Below are positions 1-7,404 of a DNA stretch of 15,045 bases, one piece after another. Numbering within the stretch: the stretch's first letter is position 1; the number at the start of each line of letters is the position of its first letter. This stretch comes from RGIG426 sp045640165 (lineage in GTDB: Bacteria; Bacillota; Clostridia; Oscillospirales; Acutalibacteraceae): positions 1 to 15,045 of the forward strand of contig JAZUEK010000055.1 in assembly GCA_045640165.1 (NCBI GenBank), in the 5' to 3' direction. Position numbers and translations under genes: made by a program. Under the pieces are notes generated by a model that saw only the letters and a program-made list of their open reading frames with translations, was not told the DNA's origin and made no database searches.

Positions 1-1068
1 TTATTCGGCACCTCCGATTTCCACAGCTTTATCAATGGAATCCAACACGTTTTTGGTGGTCGGAATCATACCGCCCACGCGGTTGCAAAGCAGAACCGGC
101 TTTTTGCAACGGGTGGCGAGTTCCACGTCTTCCACCATCTGGCCCATGGACAGTTCCACCGACACAAACGCCTTGACCTTGTCGGCGGCGGCATTCAGCA
201 CCGCTTTCGGGAACGGCCACAGCGTAATCGGGCGAATCATACCCACTTTGATGCCCTTTTTACGGGCTTCGTCAATCGCGTTTTTGGACACGCGCGCGGC
301 AACGCCGAACGCCACGACGCAGTACTCCGCGTCGTCCATCAGATACTCCTCATACATCACTTCGTCGCGCTCGATTTGGGCATAACGCTCAAAACGCTCG
401 AAGTTGAGACGCTCGAGGGTTTCCGGATCCATCAGCAGGGAGTTGACGATGTTCGGCTCGCGCTCGCATTTCGTACCGGTCAGCGCCCACGGTTTCTCGT
501 AGGTGTTGACAACGCCTTGGTCGAGCGACACCGGCTCCATCATCTGACCCATCGTACCGTCGGCGAGCAGCATCGCGGTCATACGATACTTGTCCGCGAG
601 GTCAAAGCCTTTGAAAGTCAGGTTGACCATCTCCTGCACCGAGTCGGGGGCGAGAACAATCATATGGAAGTCGCCGTGACCTGCACCACGGGTGGCGTGG
701 AAGTAGTCCGACTGAGACGGCTGGATACCGCCGAGACGCGGGCCGCCGCGCTGCACGTTGACAACGAGCGCCGGCAGGTCGCAACCGGCGAGATAGGACA
801 GACCCTCGCTTTTCAGCGAGATTCCGGGGGAAGAACTACTGGTCATAACGCGTTTACCCGTCGAGGAAACGCCGATGACCATATTGATGGCGGCGATTTC
901 GCTTTCTGCTTGCAAAAACACGCCGTCCACTTTGGGCATCCGTTTGGACATATACGCCGCGACCTCCGTCTGCGGCGTGATCGGGTAACCGAAATAGTGA
1001 CGGCAGCCGGCCATAATCGCGGCTTCCGCCAAGGCTTCGTTACCCTTCATAAGAACCTTATCGGCCAT
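1..1068 (-). CDS. vorB: 2-oxoacid:ferredoxin oxidoreductase subunit VorB (3-methyl-2-oxobutanoate type)
   Basis: This is the alpha-type subunit (355 aa) of a 2-oxoacid:ferredoxin oxidoreductase of the VOR/KOR family. The family interconverts branched-chain 2-oxoacids plus CoA with acyl-CoA, CO2 and reduced ferredoxin in the cytoplasm. Visible motifs are FGYPITP (residues 26-32), the Ser-rich TSSSSPG stretch (76-82) and NVQRGGPRLG (104-113). Length matches the family. The start is the ATG at 1066-1068, preceded by GGAGG at 9-nt spacing; a longer reading would begin inside the preceding ferredoxin gene's tail. The stop codon is the first three bases of the window, so the gene is complete. The catalytic TPP-binding and gamma subunits are not in the window and would be expected just left of base 1. 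KorA (2-oxoglutarate) is the alternative; the adjacent branched-chain aminotransferase favours Vor. Confidence 0.87.
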   Translation of the reverse strand: MADKVLMKGNEALAEAAIMAGCRHYFGYPITPQTEVAAYMSKRMPKVDGVFLQAESEIAAINMVIGVSSTGKRVMTSSSSPGISLKSEGLSYLAGCDLPALVVNVQRGGPRLGGIQPSQSDYFHATRGAGHGDFHMIVLAPDSVQEMVNLTFKGFDLADKYRMTAMLLADGTMGQMMEPVSLDQGVVNTYEKPWALTGTKCEREPNIVNSLLMDPETLERLNFERFERYAQIERDEVMYEEYLMDDAEYCVVAFGVAARVSKNAIDEARKKGIKVGMIRPITLWPFPKAVLNAAADKVKAFVSVELSMGQMVEDVELATRCKKPVLLCNRVGGMIPTTKNVLDSIDKAVEIGGAE

Positions 1069-1081
1069 TGTAATAACCTCC

Positions 1082-1288
1082 TTACTTTTCAACCGTAATT
1101 ACGCAATCGGGGCACATGGTCGCGCAAAACGCGCAACCGATGCACTCATCGGGGTTGACGCAATCCGCCGGGTGATAGCCCTTGCCGTTAATCACGTCTT
1201 CTGCCAGCGCCACAATATGTTTCGGGCAAGCGCCGACGCACAGCCCACAACCCTTACAGCGCTCTTTGTCAAATGTGACTTTTGCCAT
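1082..1288 (-). CDS. vorD: 4Fe-4S ferredoxin-type delta subunit of the 2-oxoacid oxidoreductase
   Basis: A 68-aa protein with two classical [4Fe-4S] motifs: Cys11, 14, 17, 21 followed by Pro, and Cys49, 52, 55, 59 followed by Pro. Cys43 and Cys62 are extra. It should carry electrons between the TPP/CoA catalytic core and external ferredoxin, as the delta subunit of VOR/KOR/POR enzymes does. The start is ATG at 1286-1288 behind a TAAGGAGG ribosome site. The gap to vorB is only 13 bases, and the vorB ribosome site abuts this gene's stop, so the two are co-translated. It could be called korD or porD; the family is clear and the substrate is inferred from its partners. Confidence 0.88.
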   Translation of the reverse strand: MAKVTFDKERCKGCGLCVGACPKHIVALAEDVINGKGYHPADCVNPDECIGCAFCATMCPDCVITVEK

Positions 1289-1315
1289 AGGAAATTTCCT
1301 CCTTATTCCATAGCG

Positions 1316-2032
1316 TCAGACGCCACGCGCCCACGCTTGTTTTACGTAGAGAGACAGCGGAAACAAATCCGCTACCTTGCCGGACAGTTCCGGCAACAGT
1401 TCCGCTTTCACGGTGGTCATCACAATGGGAAGCCCCGTTTTTTCGGAAATGTCGGCGGCATACGCCACCGAGGACAGCACGTCCTCAGCAGTCGTTTCGT
1501 CGCCCAAATTCGAGTTGTTGACGATGCCGGTAAATTTGATTTTGCCGGCATCCTCAATCTCGCGCATCACTTCTACCGCATCCGCGCCCGTACGGGTAAG
1601 CGGACGGTATTTGTTGATGACGAGAAGCATCTCGTAGTCGTTTTCGCTCACAATCGACTCGGCATACCGCCCGAGCGCAAGCGCGCCACGGTCGTCACCG
1701 CCCACGTCCACCACCGCCGTCAGGTCGGGGTTGTCCAAAATCGCGTACGTTTCCGCCGGAAGAGCCGGCACGTCCACGTTGGAGTTGGCGTAGGGCGACA
1801 CAATCAGCCGCACACCGGCATCGCTGAGCCACTTTTCCGCATCTTTCGTGCGAAAATAGGGGTTGACGATGTCGAGGTCGGCAATCGCCACCTGCGCGCG
1901 ACTTTGTTTAAGCGCAAGCGCGGTGTCCACGGCGATATTCGTCTTGCCGGAGCCGTAGTGTCCGGCGAACAGCGTCACCCGTTTGGGTGCGCGGCCGCCA
2001 AACAGCGGATATTGTTCGTAAAGCGTACTCAA
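1316..2032 (-). CDS. ParA/MinD-like P-loop ATPase in the vor operon
   Basis: A 238-aa P-loop NTPase of the ParA/MinD/CobQ-like class. The Walker A box is GHYGSGKT (about residues 24-31), followed by a segment reading IADLDIVNPYFR, which sits where the deviant switch region of ParA-type ATPases lies, and a Walker B-like stretch AVVDVGGDD. No membrane segment, Fe-S motif or DNA-binding domain is visible. No ATG lies near the N terminus. I chose the TTG at 2030-2032 because it overlaps the aminotransferase stop (TTGA) and has GAAGG just upstream; an in-frame TTG at 2047 is the alternative. It lies between ilvE and the ferredoxin gene, so a role in cofactor insertion, assembly or regulation of the oxidoreductase is possible, but this is inference. 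Confidence 0.75.
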   Translation of the reverse strand: MSTLYEQYPLFGGRAPKRVTLFAGHYGSGKTNIAVDTALALKQSRAQVAIADLDIVNPYFRTKDAEKWLSDAGVRLIVSPYANSNVDVPALPAETYAILDNPDLTAVVDVGGDDRGALALGRYAESIVSENDYEMLLVINKYRPLTRTGADAVEVMREIEDAGKIKFTGIVNNSNLGDETTAEDVLSSVAYAADISEKTGLPIVMTTVKAELLPELSGKVADLFPLSLYVKQAWARGV

Positions 2033-3096
2033 ATGACCTTCACCCAATCAAACGGATCTTCGACGGTGCCGCCCTGGATACCGGTAATGGCATCGTAGAG
2101 TTTTTGGCTGATCGGGCCGATGTCGCCGCCATTGATGGTCATAACGTCGTCTTTATAGCGCAGTTTGCCGACCGGGGAGATAACCGCCGCCGTACCGGAA
2201 CCGAAGCACTCTTCGAGTTTGCCGGTTTTTTGCGCTTCGAGCAGCTCGTCCACAGAAACAAGGCGCTCTTCCACGTCCATACCCCAGCTCTTGCACAGCT
2301 CGATAACCGAGTTACGGGTGATACCCGGGAGAATGGAGCCGTTGAGTTTCGGGGTGACGATTTTGCCGTCGATTTTGAAGAAGATGTTCATCGCGCCGAC
2401 TTCTTCAATGTATTTGCGCTCCACGCCGTCCAGCCACAGCACTTGGGAGTAACCGTCGTCGTGCGCTTTGACCTGCGCCGCGAGGGAAGCCGCATAGTTA
2501 CCGCCGGTTTTGGCGAAGCCCATGCCGCCGCGCACCGCGCGAACGTAGTCGTCCTCAATCCAGATGCCGACCGGCTCAAGGCCGCTCGCATAGTACGCAC
2601 CGGACGGGGAAAGGATGATGATGAATTTGTAGGTCTGGGACGGCGCCACGCCGAGGAACGAGTCGGTGGCGATGATAAACGGGCGGATATACAGCGACGT
2701 GCCCGGCGCATCCGGAATCCAGTCCTCGTCCACTTTCACAACCGCGGCAACGGCTTCCACAAAGTCCTCTTCCGGCAGCTGCGGAATGCAAAGACGTTTG
2801 TTGGAATCGTTGGTACGGCGTGCGTTCATAATCGGGCGGAACAAACGGGCTTTGCCGTCAGCGCCACGATAGGCTTTGAGGCCCTCGAACATCTCCTGGC
2901 CATAGTGGAACACCATGCAAGCCGGAGAGAGAGACAAATCTTGGAACGGAACGATGCGCGGATCGTGCCAGCCTTTGCCCTCGGTGTAATCCATCACGAA
3001 CATGTGGTCCGTGAAGATTTTACCGAAGCCCAGTTTACTTTGGTCTTGGGGTTTTTGTTTCGGGGTCGCGGTTTTCTCAATTTTAATGTTCAACAT
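2029..3096 (-). CDS. ilvE: branched-chain amino acid aminotransferase
   Basis: A class IV PLP-dependent aminotransferase of 355 aa. It transfers the amino group between glutamate and 2-ketoisocaproate, 2-ketoisovalerate or 2-keto-3-methylvalerate to make Leu, Val or Ile. The PLP-binding lysine is K196 in FAKTGGNYAASL. Other family signatures are FHYGQEMFEGLKAYRG (63-78), EEVGAMNIFF (231-240) and GSGTAAVISPVG (299-310), all of the BCAT type rather than D-amino acid aminotransferase. The start is ATG at 3094-3096 with AAAGGAG upstream; an upstream in-frame TTG overlaps that ribosome site and is rejected. It follows the acyl-CoA synthetase fusion by 14 bases and overlaps the ATPase start by 4, so it sits inside the leucine-controlled operon. 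Confidence 0.95.
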   Translation of the reverse strand: MLNIKIEKTATPKQKPQDQSKLGFGKIFTDHMFVMDYTEGKGWHDPRIVPFQDLSLSPACMVFHYGQEMFEGLKAYRGADGKARLFRPIMNARRTNDSNKRLCIPQLPEEDFVEAVAAVVKVDEDWIPDAPGTSLYIRPFIIATDSFLGVAPSQTYKFIIILSPSGAYYASGLEPVGIWIEDDYVRAVRGGMGFAKTGGNYAASLAAQVKAHDDGYSQVLWLDGVERKYIEEVGAMNIFFKIDGKIVTPKLNGSILPGITRNSVIELCKSWGMDVEERLVSVDELLEAQKTGKLEECFGSGTAAVISPVGKLRYKDDVMTINGGDIGPISQKLYDAITGIQGGTVEDPFDWVKVI

Positions 3097-3110
3097 ATCT
3101 AAAACTCCTT

Positions 3111-5606
3111 TCAAGTTTTTAAGTGCAATTTTTCAATAGCGTCTTCACGCATTTTATACTTGAGAATCTTGCCGGCGTGGTTCATCGGGAACTCGGTGAC
3201 GAACTCCACGTATTTCGGCACTTTGTGCCGCGCCATATGCGAGCGGACGTAATCTTTCATTTCGTCCTCGGTGATGGTCGCGCCCTCTTTGAGGATAATG
3301 CACGCCATAATCTCCTCGCCGTAGCGTTCGTCCGGCACGCCGATGACCTGCACGTCTTTGACTTGGTCGCAGGTGAAGATGAATTCCTCAATCTCACGCG
3401 GATAGATATTCTCACCGCCGCGGATAATCATATCCTTAAGACGGCCGGTAATACGGAAGTTACCGTCCGGCTCGCGGCAGGCAAGGTCGCCCGTGTGCAA
3501 CCAGCCGTCTTTGTCAATGGCGGCGGCGGTGGCTTTGGGCATTTTGTAATAGCCCTTCATCACGTTGTAGCCGCGCGCAATAAATTCGCCGGTCTGTCCG
3601 TCCGGCATCTCCTCGCCGGTTTCGGGGTCAACGATTTTGCACTCGATTTGCGGAAGCGCCGAGCCGACGGTGTCTACACGCACGTCAAGCGTATCCTCGT
3701 TTTTGCCCATCGTGCAACCGGGAGACGCCTCGGTCTGACCGTACACGCTGGTAATCTCGGTCATATTCATCTTTTCCGCGGCTTCGCGCATCAACGCCGG
3801 GGGGCAGTTGGAACCGGCCATAATGCCGGTGCGGATATGCGAAAAGTCGGTTTTTTCGAAATCGGGATGGCGGAGCATCGCGATAAACATCGTCGGCACG
3901 CCGTTAAAGCAGGTAATCCGCTCGCGGTCGATACACGCAAGCGCCGGTTTCGCCGAAAAATACGGAAGCGGCAGCAGCGTTGCACCGTGGGTCATCGAAG
4001 CGGTCATCGACAACACCATACCGAAGCAGTGGAACATCGGCACTTGCACCATCATACGGTCGGCGGTGGAAAGGTCCATTCTATCGCCGATGCATTTGCC
4101 GTTGTTGACGATGTTGTAGTGGGTAAGCATCACGCCCTTGGGAAAACCGGTCGTACCAGAAGTGTACTGCATATTGGCCACGTCGTGCACGTCAACGGCG
4201 GCGGGGCGGCGCGCCACTTCCTCCGCCGGCACTTTCGACGCCGTCTCCATCATTTCCTCCCACGTCAGGCAGCCGTCGTCTTTGTAGCCGACGGTGACCA
4301 CGTGCCGCAAGAACGGCAAGCGGTGACAGTGGAGCGGTTTGTGGGAATCGTGGCCTTTCAGCTCGGGGCACAGTTCGCGGATGGTGGCGGCAAACTTCGC
4401 GTCGTTGCACTCTTCCATCATCACGAGCGTGTGGGTATCCGACTGACGAAGCAGGTATTCCGCCTCGTGAATTTTGTAAGCGGTGTTCATCGTCACCAGT
4501 ACCGCACCGATTTTGGTAGTCGCCCAAAACGCGATATACCATTGCGGTACGTTGCTCGCCCATACTGCCACTTTGTCGCCGGCTTTTACGCCGAGCGCAA
4601 TCAGCGCACGCGCACAGTTGTCCACGTCCTTGCGGAATTCGCCGTAAGTGCGCGTGTAATCGAGCGTCGTGTACTTGAACGCCAACTGGTCGGGGAATTC
4701 CTCCACCATGCGGTCAAGTACCTGCGAAAAGGTCATATGAATGAGCGCGTCTTTCTTAAACGGGAATTTGCCGGTCTTCGACTTGTTGTCATACAGACGG
4801 TCATTCCGTTTGCGCGAATCCCGTTCGAAACGGCGCATATAGTTGACGAAGTGCGGAAACGCGATGCCCTCATCGCCGAGGTCGCTCACCCAATCGGGCA
4901 GGCACTCGAGCGAGAAAAAGCCGTCGTAGTTGACCGAGCGAAGCGCGCCCACGATGGCGTCAATCGGCAAATCGCCCTCGCCGAGCAAACAGTACGCCAC
5001 GTCATCGCCCGTTTTTTCGGAATCTTTGATGTGGACGTGTTTGATATAGGCGCCGAGGTTTTGCACCGTCTCCTCCGGGTCTTCGCCAAAGAAGCGGTAC
5101 GGATGGTGCACGTCCCACAAAGCGGCGACCTCGTCGCTCGCAAAGTGGTTGAGAATCGCACGCAAACGCGCGGTATCGGCGAAAATGCCTACCGTTTCAA
5201 TCAGCAGGGACACGCCGACTTTTTCCGCATACGGAAGCATCGACGTAATAAAGCGGATTACCGCATCGTCGTCGCCCTGCTCGCCGGCGTGAATACGCAA
5301 ATACGGCGCGCCGATGGCGGCGGCGGCATCCATCATACCTTTGGTTTCGGCGGCAACGCCTTCAATCGCCTCGGGGTCGGCAATATCGCCCATCACGTCG
5401 ATACACGGGACGGACAGCCCCAGTCGCCACAGCTCGCGCGCGGTCGCGGCACGGCGTTCAACCGAAAGCGGTGCGCCCACGCCCGACAAAGCGGCAGAAC
5501 CGACGTTATGAATCTCGATGCCGTCAAAGCCGAGATCGGTGGCCATCGCGGTGAACTCCGAAAAGTCAAACCCGTGCCACCCGTTGGTGGAAAACGAGAG
5601 TTTCAT
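3111..5606 (-). CDS. fusion of TIM-barrel sugar isomerase/epimerase-like domain with acyl-CoA synthetase
   Basis: An 831-aa two-domain protein. Residues 1-265 form a xylose-isomerase-like TIM barrel (AP endonuclease 2 superfamily) with candidate metal ligands E137 (LLIETVG), D165 (ALWDVHH), H192 (KHVHIKD) and E234 (FFSLECLP). Residues 285-831 are a complete AMP-forming acyl-CoA synthetase: YTSGTTGFPKGVMLTH (481-496), VYGQTEASPG (621-630), GWLHTGDL (701-708), GRLKDMIIRGGENIYPREIE (721-740) and the C-terminal catalytic lysine region HAGKILKYKMRE (810-821). The synthetase should activate a carboxylic acid with ATP and CoA; isovalerate or related short branched acids are inferred from context. 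Its ATG directly abuts the preceding stop (TAAATG), with GAGGAGAG upstream, implying coupling. No internal stop or frameshift separates the domains. The role of the barrel is unknown. Confidence 0.92.
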   Translation of the reverse strand: MKLSFSTNGWHGFDFSEFTAMATDLGFDGIEIHNVGSAALSGVGAPLSVERRAATARELWRLGLSVPCIDVMGDIADPEAIEGVAAETKGMMDAAAAIGAPYLRIHAGEQGDDDAVIRFITSMLPYAEKVGVSLLIETVGIFADTARLRAILNHFASDEVAALWDVHHPYRFFGEDPEETVQNLGAYIKHVHIKDSEKTGDDVAYCLLGEGDLPIDAIVGALRSVNYDGFFSLECLPDWVSDLGDEGIAFPHFVNYMRRFERDSRKRNDRLYDNKSKTGKFPFKKDALIHMTFSQVLDRMVEEFPDQLAFKYTTLDYTRTYGEFRKDVDNCARALIALGVKAGDKVAVWASNVPQWYIAFWATTKIGAVLVTMNTAYKIHEAEYLLRQSDTHTLVMMEECNDAKFAATIRELCPELKGHDSHKPLHCHRLPFLRHVVTVGYKDDGCLTWEEMMETASKVPAEEVARRPAAVDVHDVANMQYTSGTTGFPKGVMLTHYNIVNNGKCIGDRMDLSTADRMMVQVPMFHCFGMVLSMTASMTHGATLLPLPYFSAKPALACIDRERITCFNGVPTMFIAMLRHPDFEKTDFSHIRTGIMAGSNCPPALMREAAEKMNMTEITSVYGQTEASPGCTMGKNEDTLDVRVDTVGSALPQIECKIVDPETGEEMPDGQTGEFIARGYNVMKGYYKMPKATAAAIDKDGWLHTGDLACREPDGNFRITGRLKDMIIRGGENIYPREIEEFIFTCDQVKDVQVIGVPDERYGEEIMACIILKEGATITEDEMKDYVRSHMARHKVPKYVEFVTEFPMNHAGKILKYKMREDAIEKLHLKT

Positions 5607-7004
5607 TTAGGCTCTCTCCTCATACACAATTTTGTTGAGCGCGCTGAGATACGCGCGAATGCTCGCGCCGATGATATCGGTGGACACGCCGCGACCGGAG
5701 TACAGTCGTCCGTCCGCGCGGAGTTTCACCAGCGCTTCGCCCACAGCGCCGCGGCCTTCGGTCACGGCCTGAATCTGGAAATCGTCCAACTCAAAGTGGT
5801 GGCCGAGGATTTGCTCAATCGTCAAAAACGCGGCGTCAATCGGGCCGTCACCGGCGCCCACCCCTTGCAACAACTGGCCGTCTTTTTCAAGCGACACGCT
5901 GCAGGTGGAGGTAATGGTGTTGCCGTTGTTGGAAACGAAGCTCACCAAACGGTACGTCTCCGGCACCTGAAGCGCCGTGGACGCGATAATGGCTTCCATA
6001 TCGCGCGCACCGACCTCTTTGCGAGCGGCCACACGATTAAATTCGTCGAACACTTTCACAACGTCTTCTTTGGACAAATCGTAACCGAGTTTTTTCGCGA
6101 ACGCAGTCACGTCTTTGATGGTGGCGGAAGCGTCCATCACCGTGCCGCCGGCTTGGTTGCCGCGCAGTTCGTTGTCAAACGGCTGGTCTTTTGTCTTTTT
6201 CACGCTCAGCCATTTGCTCATGCGGTGGACGGCGGATTGCAGTTCCAGCGTGTTGACGTTGAACGAAACACCGAGACCGTCGCTCTTCACGCGCAGGGAT
6301 TCCGCCAACTCGCACAACTGCGGAAGGCCCTCGCCGCTGACAATGGTTTTCGCCTCGCTTGCGCCGGCAAGCACCGCGGAAAACACCGCCGCCTGCGCGG
6401 TATGCAGCGCGTCGTTGCACTCCACACCCAGTTTGCCCTCGCATTCCGGCACAGCGGCAAGCACCGCTTTGACGAGCGCCGCGATTTCCTCCGGCAAACT
6501 CTCGCCGGCGGTATCGCACAACGTCACCGCCGTCGCACCGGCCTCGAGTGCGGTTTTGACCGCACTCGTCAAAAAGTCCGGCTCGGCACGAGTCGCGTCT
6601 TTCGCCGCAAACTCCACGTCATCGCACAGCGATTTGGCAAACACCACCGCCTCTTTAATCGCATCCAGCATCGGTTGCGGTTTTTTGTGGCAAAGGTATT
6701 CCATCTGCACACTGGAAACCGGAGCTTCCACCGACAAACGCGGATGTTTCGCGTCACGGATGGCGTCAAACGCCTTTTCAATCCCCTCTTTGCAAAGAGA
6801 CACCGGACAAGAAAGCACACCCGACTGGACAATCGTCGCCATCGTGCGTAGCGAGAGCGCATCGGCTTTTTCTTCGCCGAGCGGCGCGACCTCGATAACG
6901 TCCACGCGCAACTTTTCCAGTTGTTTCGCCATCTCGATTTTTTCTTTGAACGTAAGCGTTGCATTCTCACGCATCGTTACGTCGGCAATTCGAATCGTTC
7001 TCAT
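5607..7004 (-). CDS. LeuA-like (2-isopropylmalate synthase family) protein with altered catalytic motifs
   Basis: A 465-aa protein with the architecture of 2-isopropylmalate/citramalate synthase: an HMGL-like barrel (about 1-270), a linker, and a C-terminal LeuA allosteric/dimerisation domain (about 350-460, ending near STDIIGASIRAYLSALN). Much of the barrel aligns well, for example SLCDDVEFAAKDATR (125-139) and LCDTAGESLPEE (162-173). Key catalytic motifs are changed, however. The usual RDGxQ is RENA (12-15), the metal-binding HxHND is VECND (194-198), and the usual GxGERAGN is GEGLPQLC (224-231). The start is ATG at 7002-7004 behind GGAGGAGAG. It is the first gene after the leucine T-box. 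It may be an enzyme with a different metal site or substrate, or a leucine-binding pseudo-enzyme, so I withhold the symbol leuA. Confidence 0.85.
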   Translation of the reverse strand: MRTIRIADVTMRENATLTFKEKIEMAKQLEKLRVDVIEVAPLGEEKADALSLRTMATIVQSGVLSCPVSLCKEGIEKAFDAIRDAKHPRLSVEAPVSSVQMEYLCHKKPQPMLDAIKEAVVFAKSLCDDVEFAAKDATRAEPDFLTSAVKTALEAGATAVTLCDTAGESLPEEIAALVKAVLAAVPECEGKLGVECNDALHTAQAAVFSAVLAGASEAKTIVSGEGLPQLCELAESLRVKSDGLGVSFNVNTLELQSAVHRMSKWLSVKKTKDQPFDNELRGNQAGGTVMDASATIKDVTAFAKKLGYDLSKEDVVKVFDEFNRVAARKEVGARDMEAIIASTALQVPETYRLVSFVSNNGNTITSTCSVSLEKDGQLLQGVGAGDGPIDAAFLTIEQILGHHFELDDFQIQAVTEGRGAVGEALVKLRADGRLYSGRGVSTDIIGASIRAYLSALNKIVYEERA

Positions 7005-7020
7005 GTGTCTCTCCTCCAAA

Positions 7021-7053
7021 AAATAAACGTCCCAAAGGCAAAGCCTTGGGACG
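7021..7053 (-). terminator. T-box intrinsic terminator
   Basis: In the minus-strand transcript, CGTCCCAAGGC pairs with GCCUUUGGGACG (11 bp, one bulged base, UUU loop), followed by UUUAUUUUUU. It lies immediately before the ribosome site of the LeuA-like gene. It is the attenuator that the T-box antiterminator competes with. Confidence 0.92.
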
Positions 7054-7262
7054 ATAAAACTACCGCGGTACCACCCACATTACCGACAACGTCGGTCACT
7101 CAAATCCGCTTAACGCGCGGAAGACGGCGTTTCTTACCCACCCGAAACGGGCTTCGGAAACGCAGCTCGGGAAAGAGCACGCAAGTGTTTCCGTGCCGGC
7201 ATCACAGCCACCGCCGACTCTCTGAAACTTTCGCACCTGCGCCGTTCCGTCAGTGCTTTTAT
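7021..7262 (-). promoter_or_regulatory. T-box riboswitch, predicted leucine (CUC) specific
   Basis: The minus-strand leader holds the 14-nt T-box core GGGTGGTACCGCGG (7076 down to 7063), followed by the terminator hairpin. Upstream is a Stem I with the AG-bulge CAGAGAG and the apical GGCGGTGG. The Stem I base pairs CGGAA/TTCCG and CGCAG/CTGCG. Aligned by hand to the B. subtilis glyQS leader, the specifier triplet falls on CTC (7177 down to 7175): it lies five bases after the upper helix and five before CGAGC, the same spacing as GGC in glyQS. The antiterminator bulge reads UGGU, which would match the A73 discriminator of tRNA-Leu. Uncharged tRNA-Leu should therefore switch the operon on. The T-box call is near certain; the codon assignment is a manual alignment, and GCU (Ala) one base over is the main alternative. 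Confidence 0.95.
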
Positions 7263-7300
7263 TTATAGGTTAAAATTGCAAAAAACAAAAGATTAGACCC

Positions 7301-7329
7301 ATTATATTCCCTTTACTATGTCTTGTCAA
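7301..7329 (-). promoter_or_regulatory. consensus sigma-A promoter of the leucine T-box operon
   Basis: On the minus strand, TTGACA (7329-7324) and TATAAT (7306-7301) are separated by exactly 17 bases, a perfect consensus. Transcription would begin near 7294, giving a leader of about 290 nt that contains the T-box. Such a strong promoter fits a unit whose control lies in attenuation rather than initiation. Confidence 0.93.
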
Positions 7330-7350
7330 GCGTTTTTCGCGTTTTTTCGG

Positions 7351-7379
7351 TGTAAAATCACGGTTTTTTCGCATACTAT
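7351..7379 (+). promoter_or_regulatory. possible weak promoter for the lipoprotein gene pair
   Basis: A TACTAT -10-like hexamer (7374-7379) lies 26 bases before the lipoprotein ATG, with a poor -35 (TGTAAA, 7351-7356) 17 bases upstream. Some promoter must lie in this divergent intergenic region, since the neighbouring unit runs the other way, but this one is only a candidate. Confidence 0.3.
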
Positions 7380-7404
7380 TGCCAAAAACAAGGGACGTGA
7401 CCGT

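Noticed and set aside
1172..2098. Plus-strand open frame opposite the ferredoxin and ATPase genes
   Set aside because: Low-complexity Arg/His-rich product, antisense to motif-bearing genes, and no promoter.
3123..6851. Very long plus-strand open frame (1242 codons) opposite the synthetase fusion and LeuA-like genes
   Set aside because: Its product is rich in His, Arg and Val with no recognisable domain, and it runs antisense to two genes with clear motifs. GC-biased third positions of the real genes remove stops from this frame.
7262..7404. Possible origin or attachment site at the divergent intergenic region
   Set aside because: The bases are explained by the T-box promoter and a divergent gene start; no DnaA-box cluster or direct repeat was seen.
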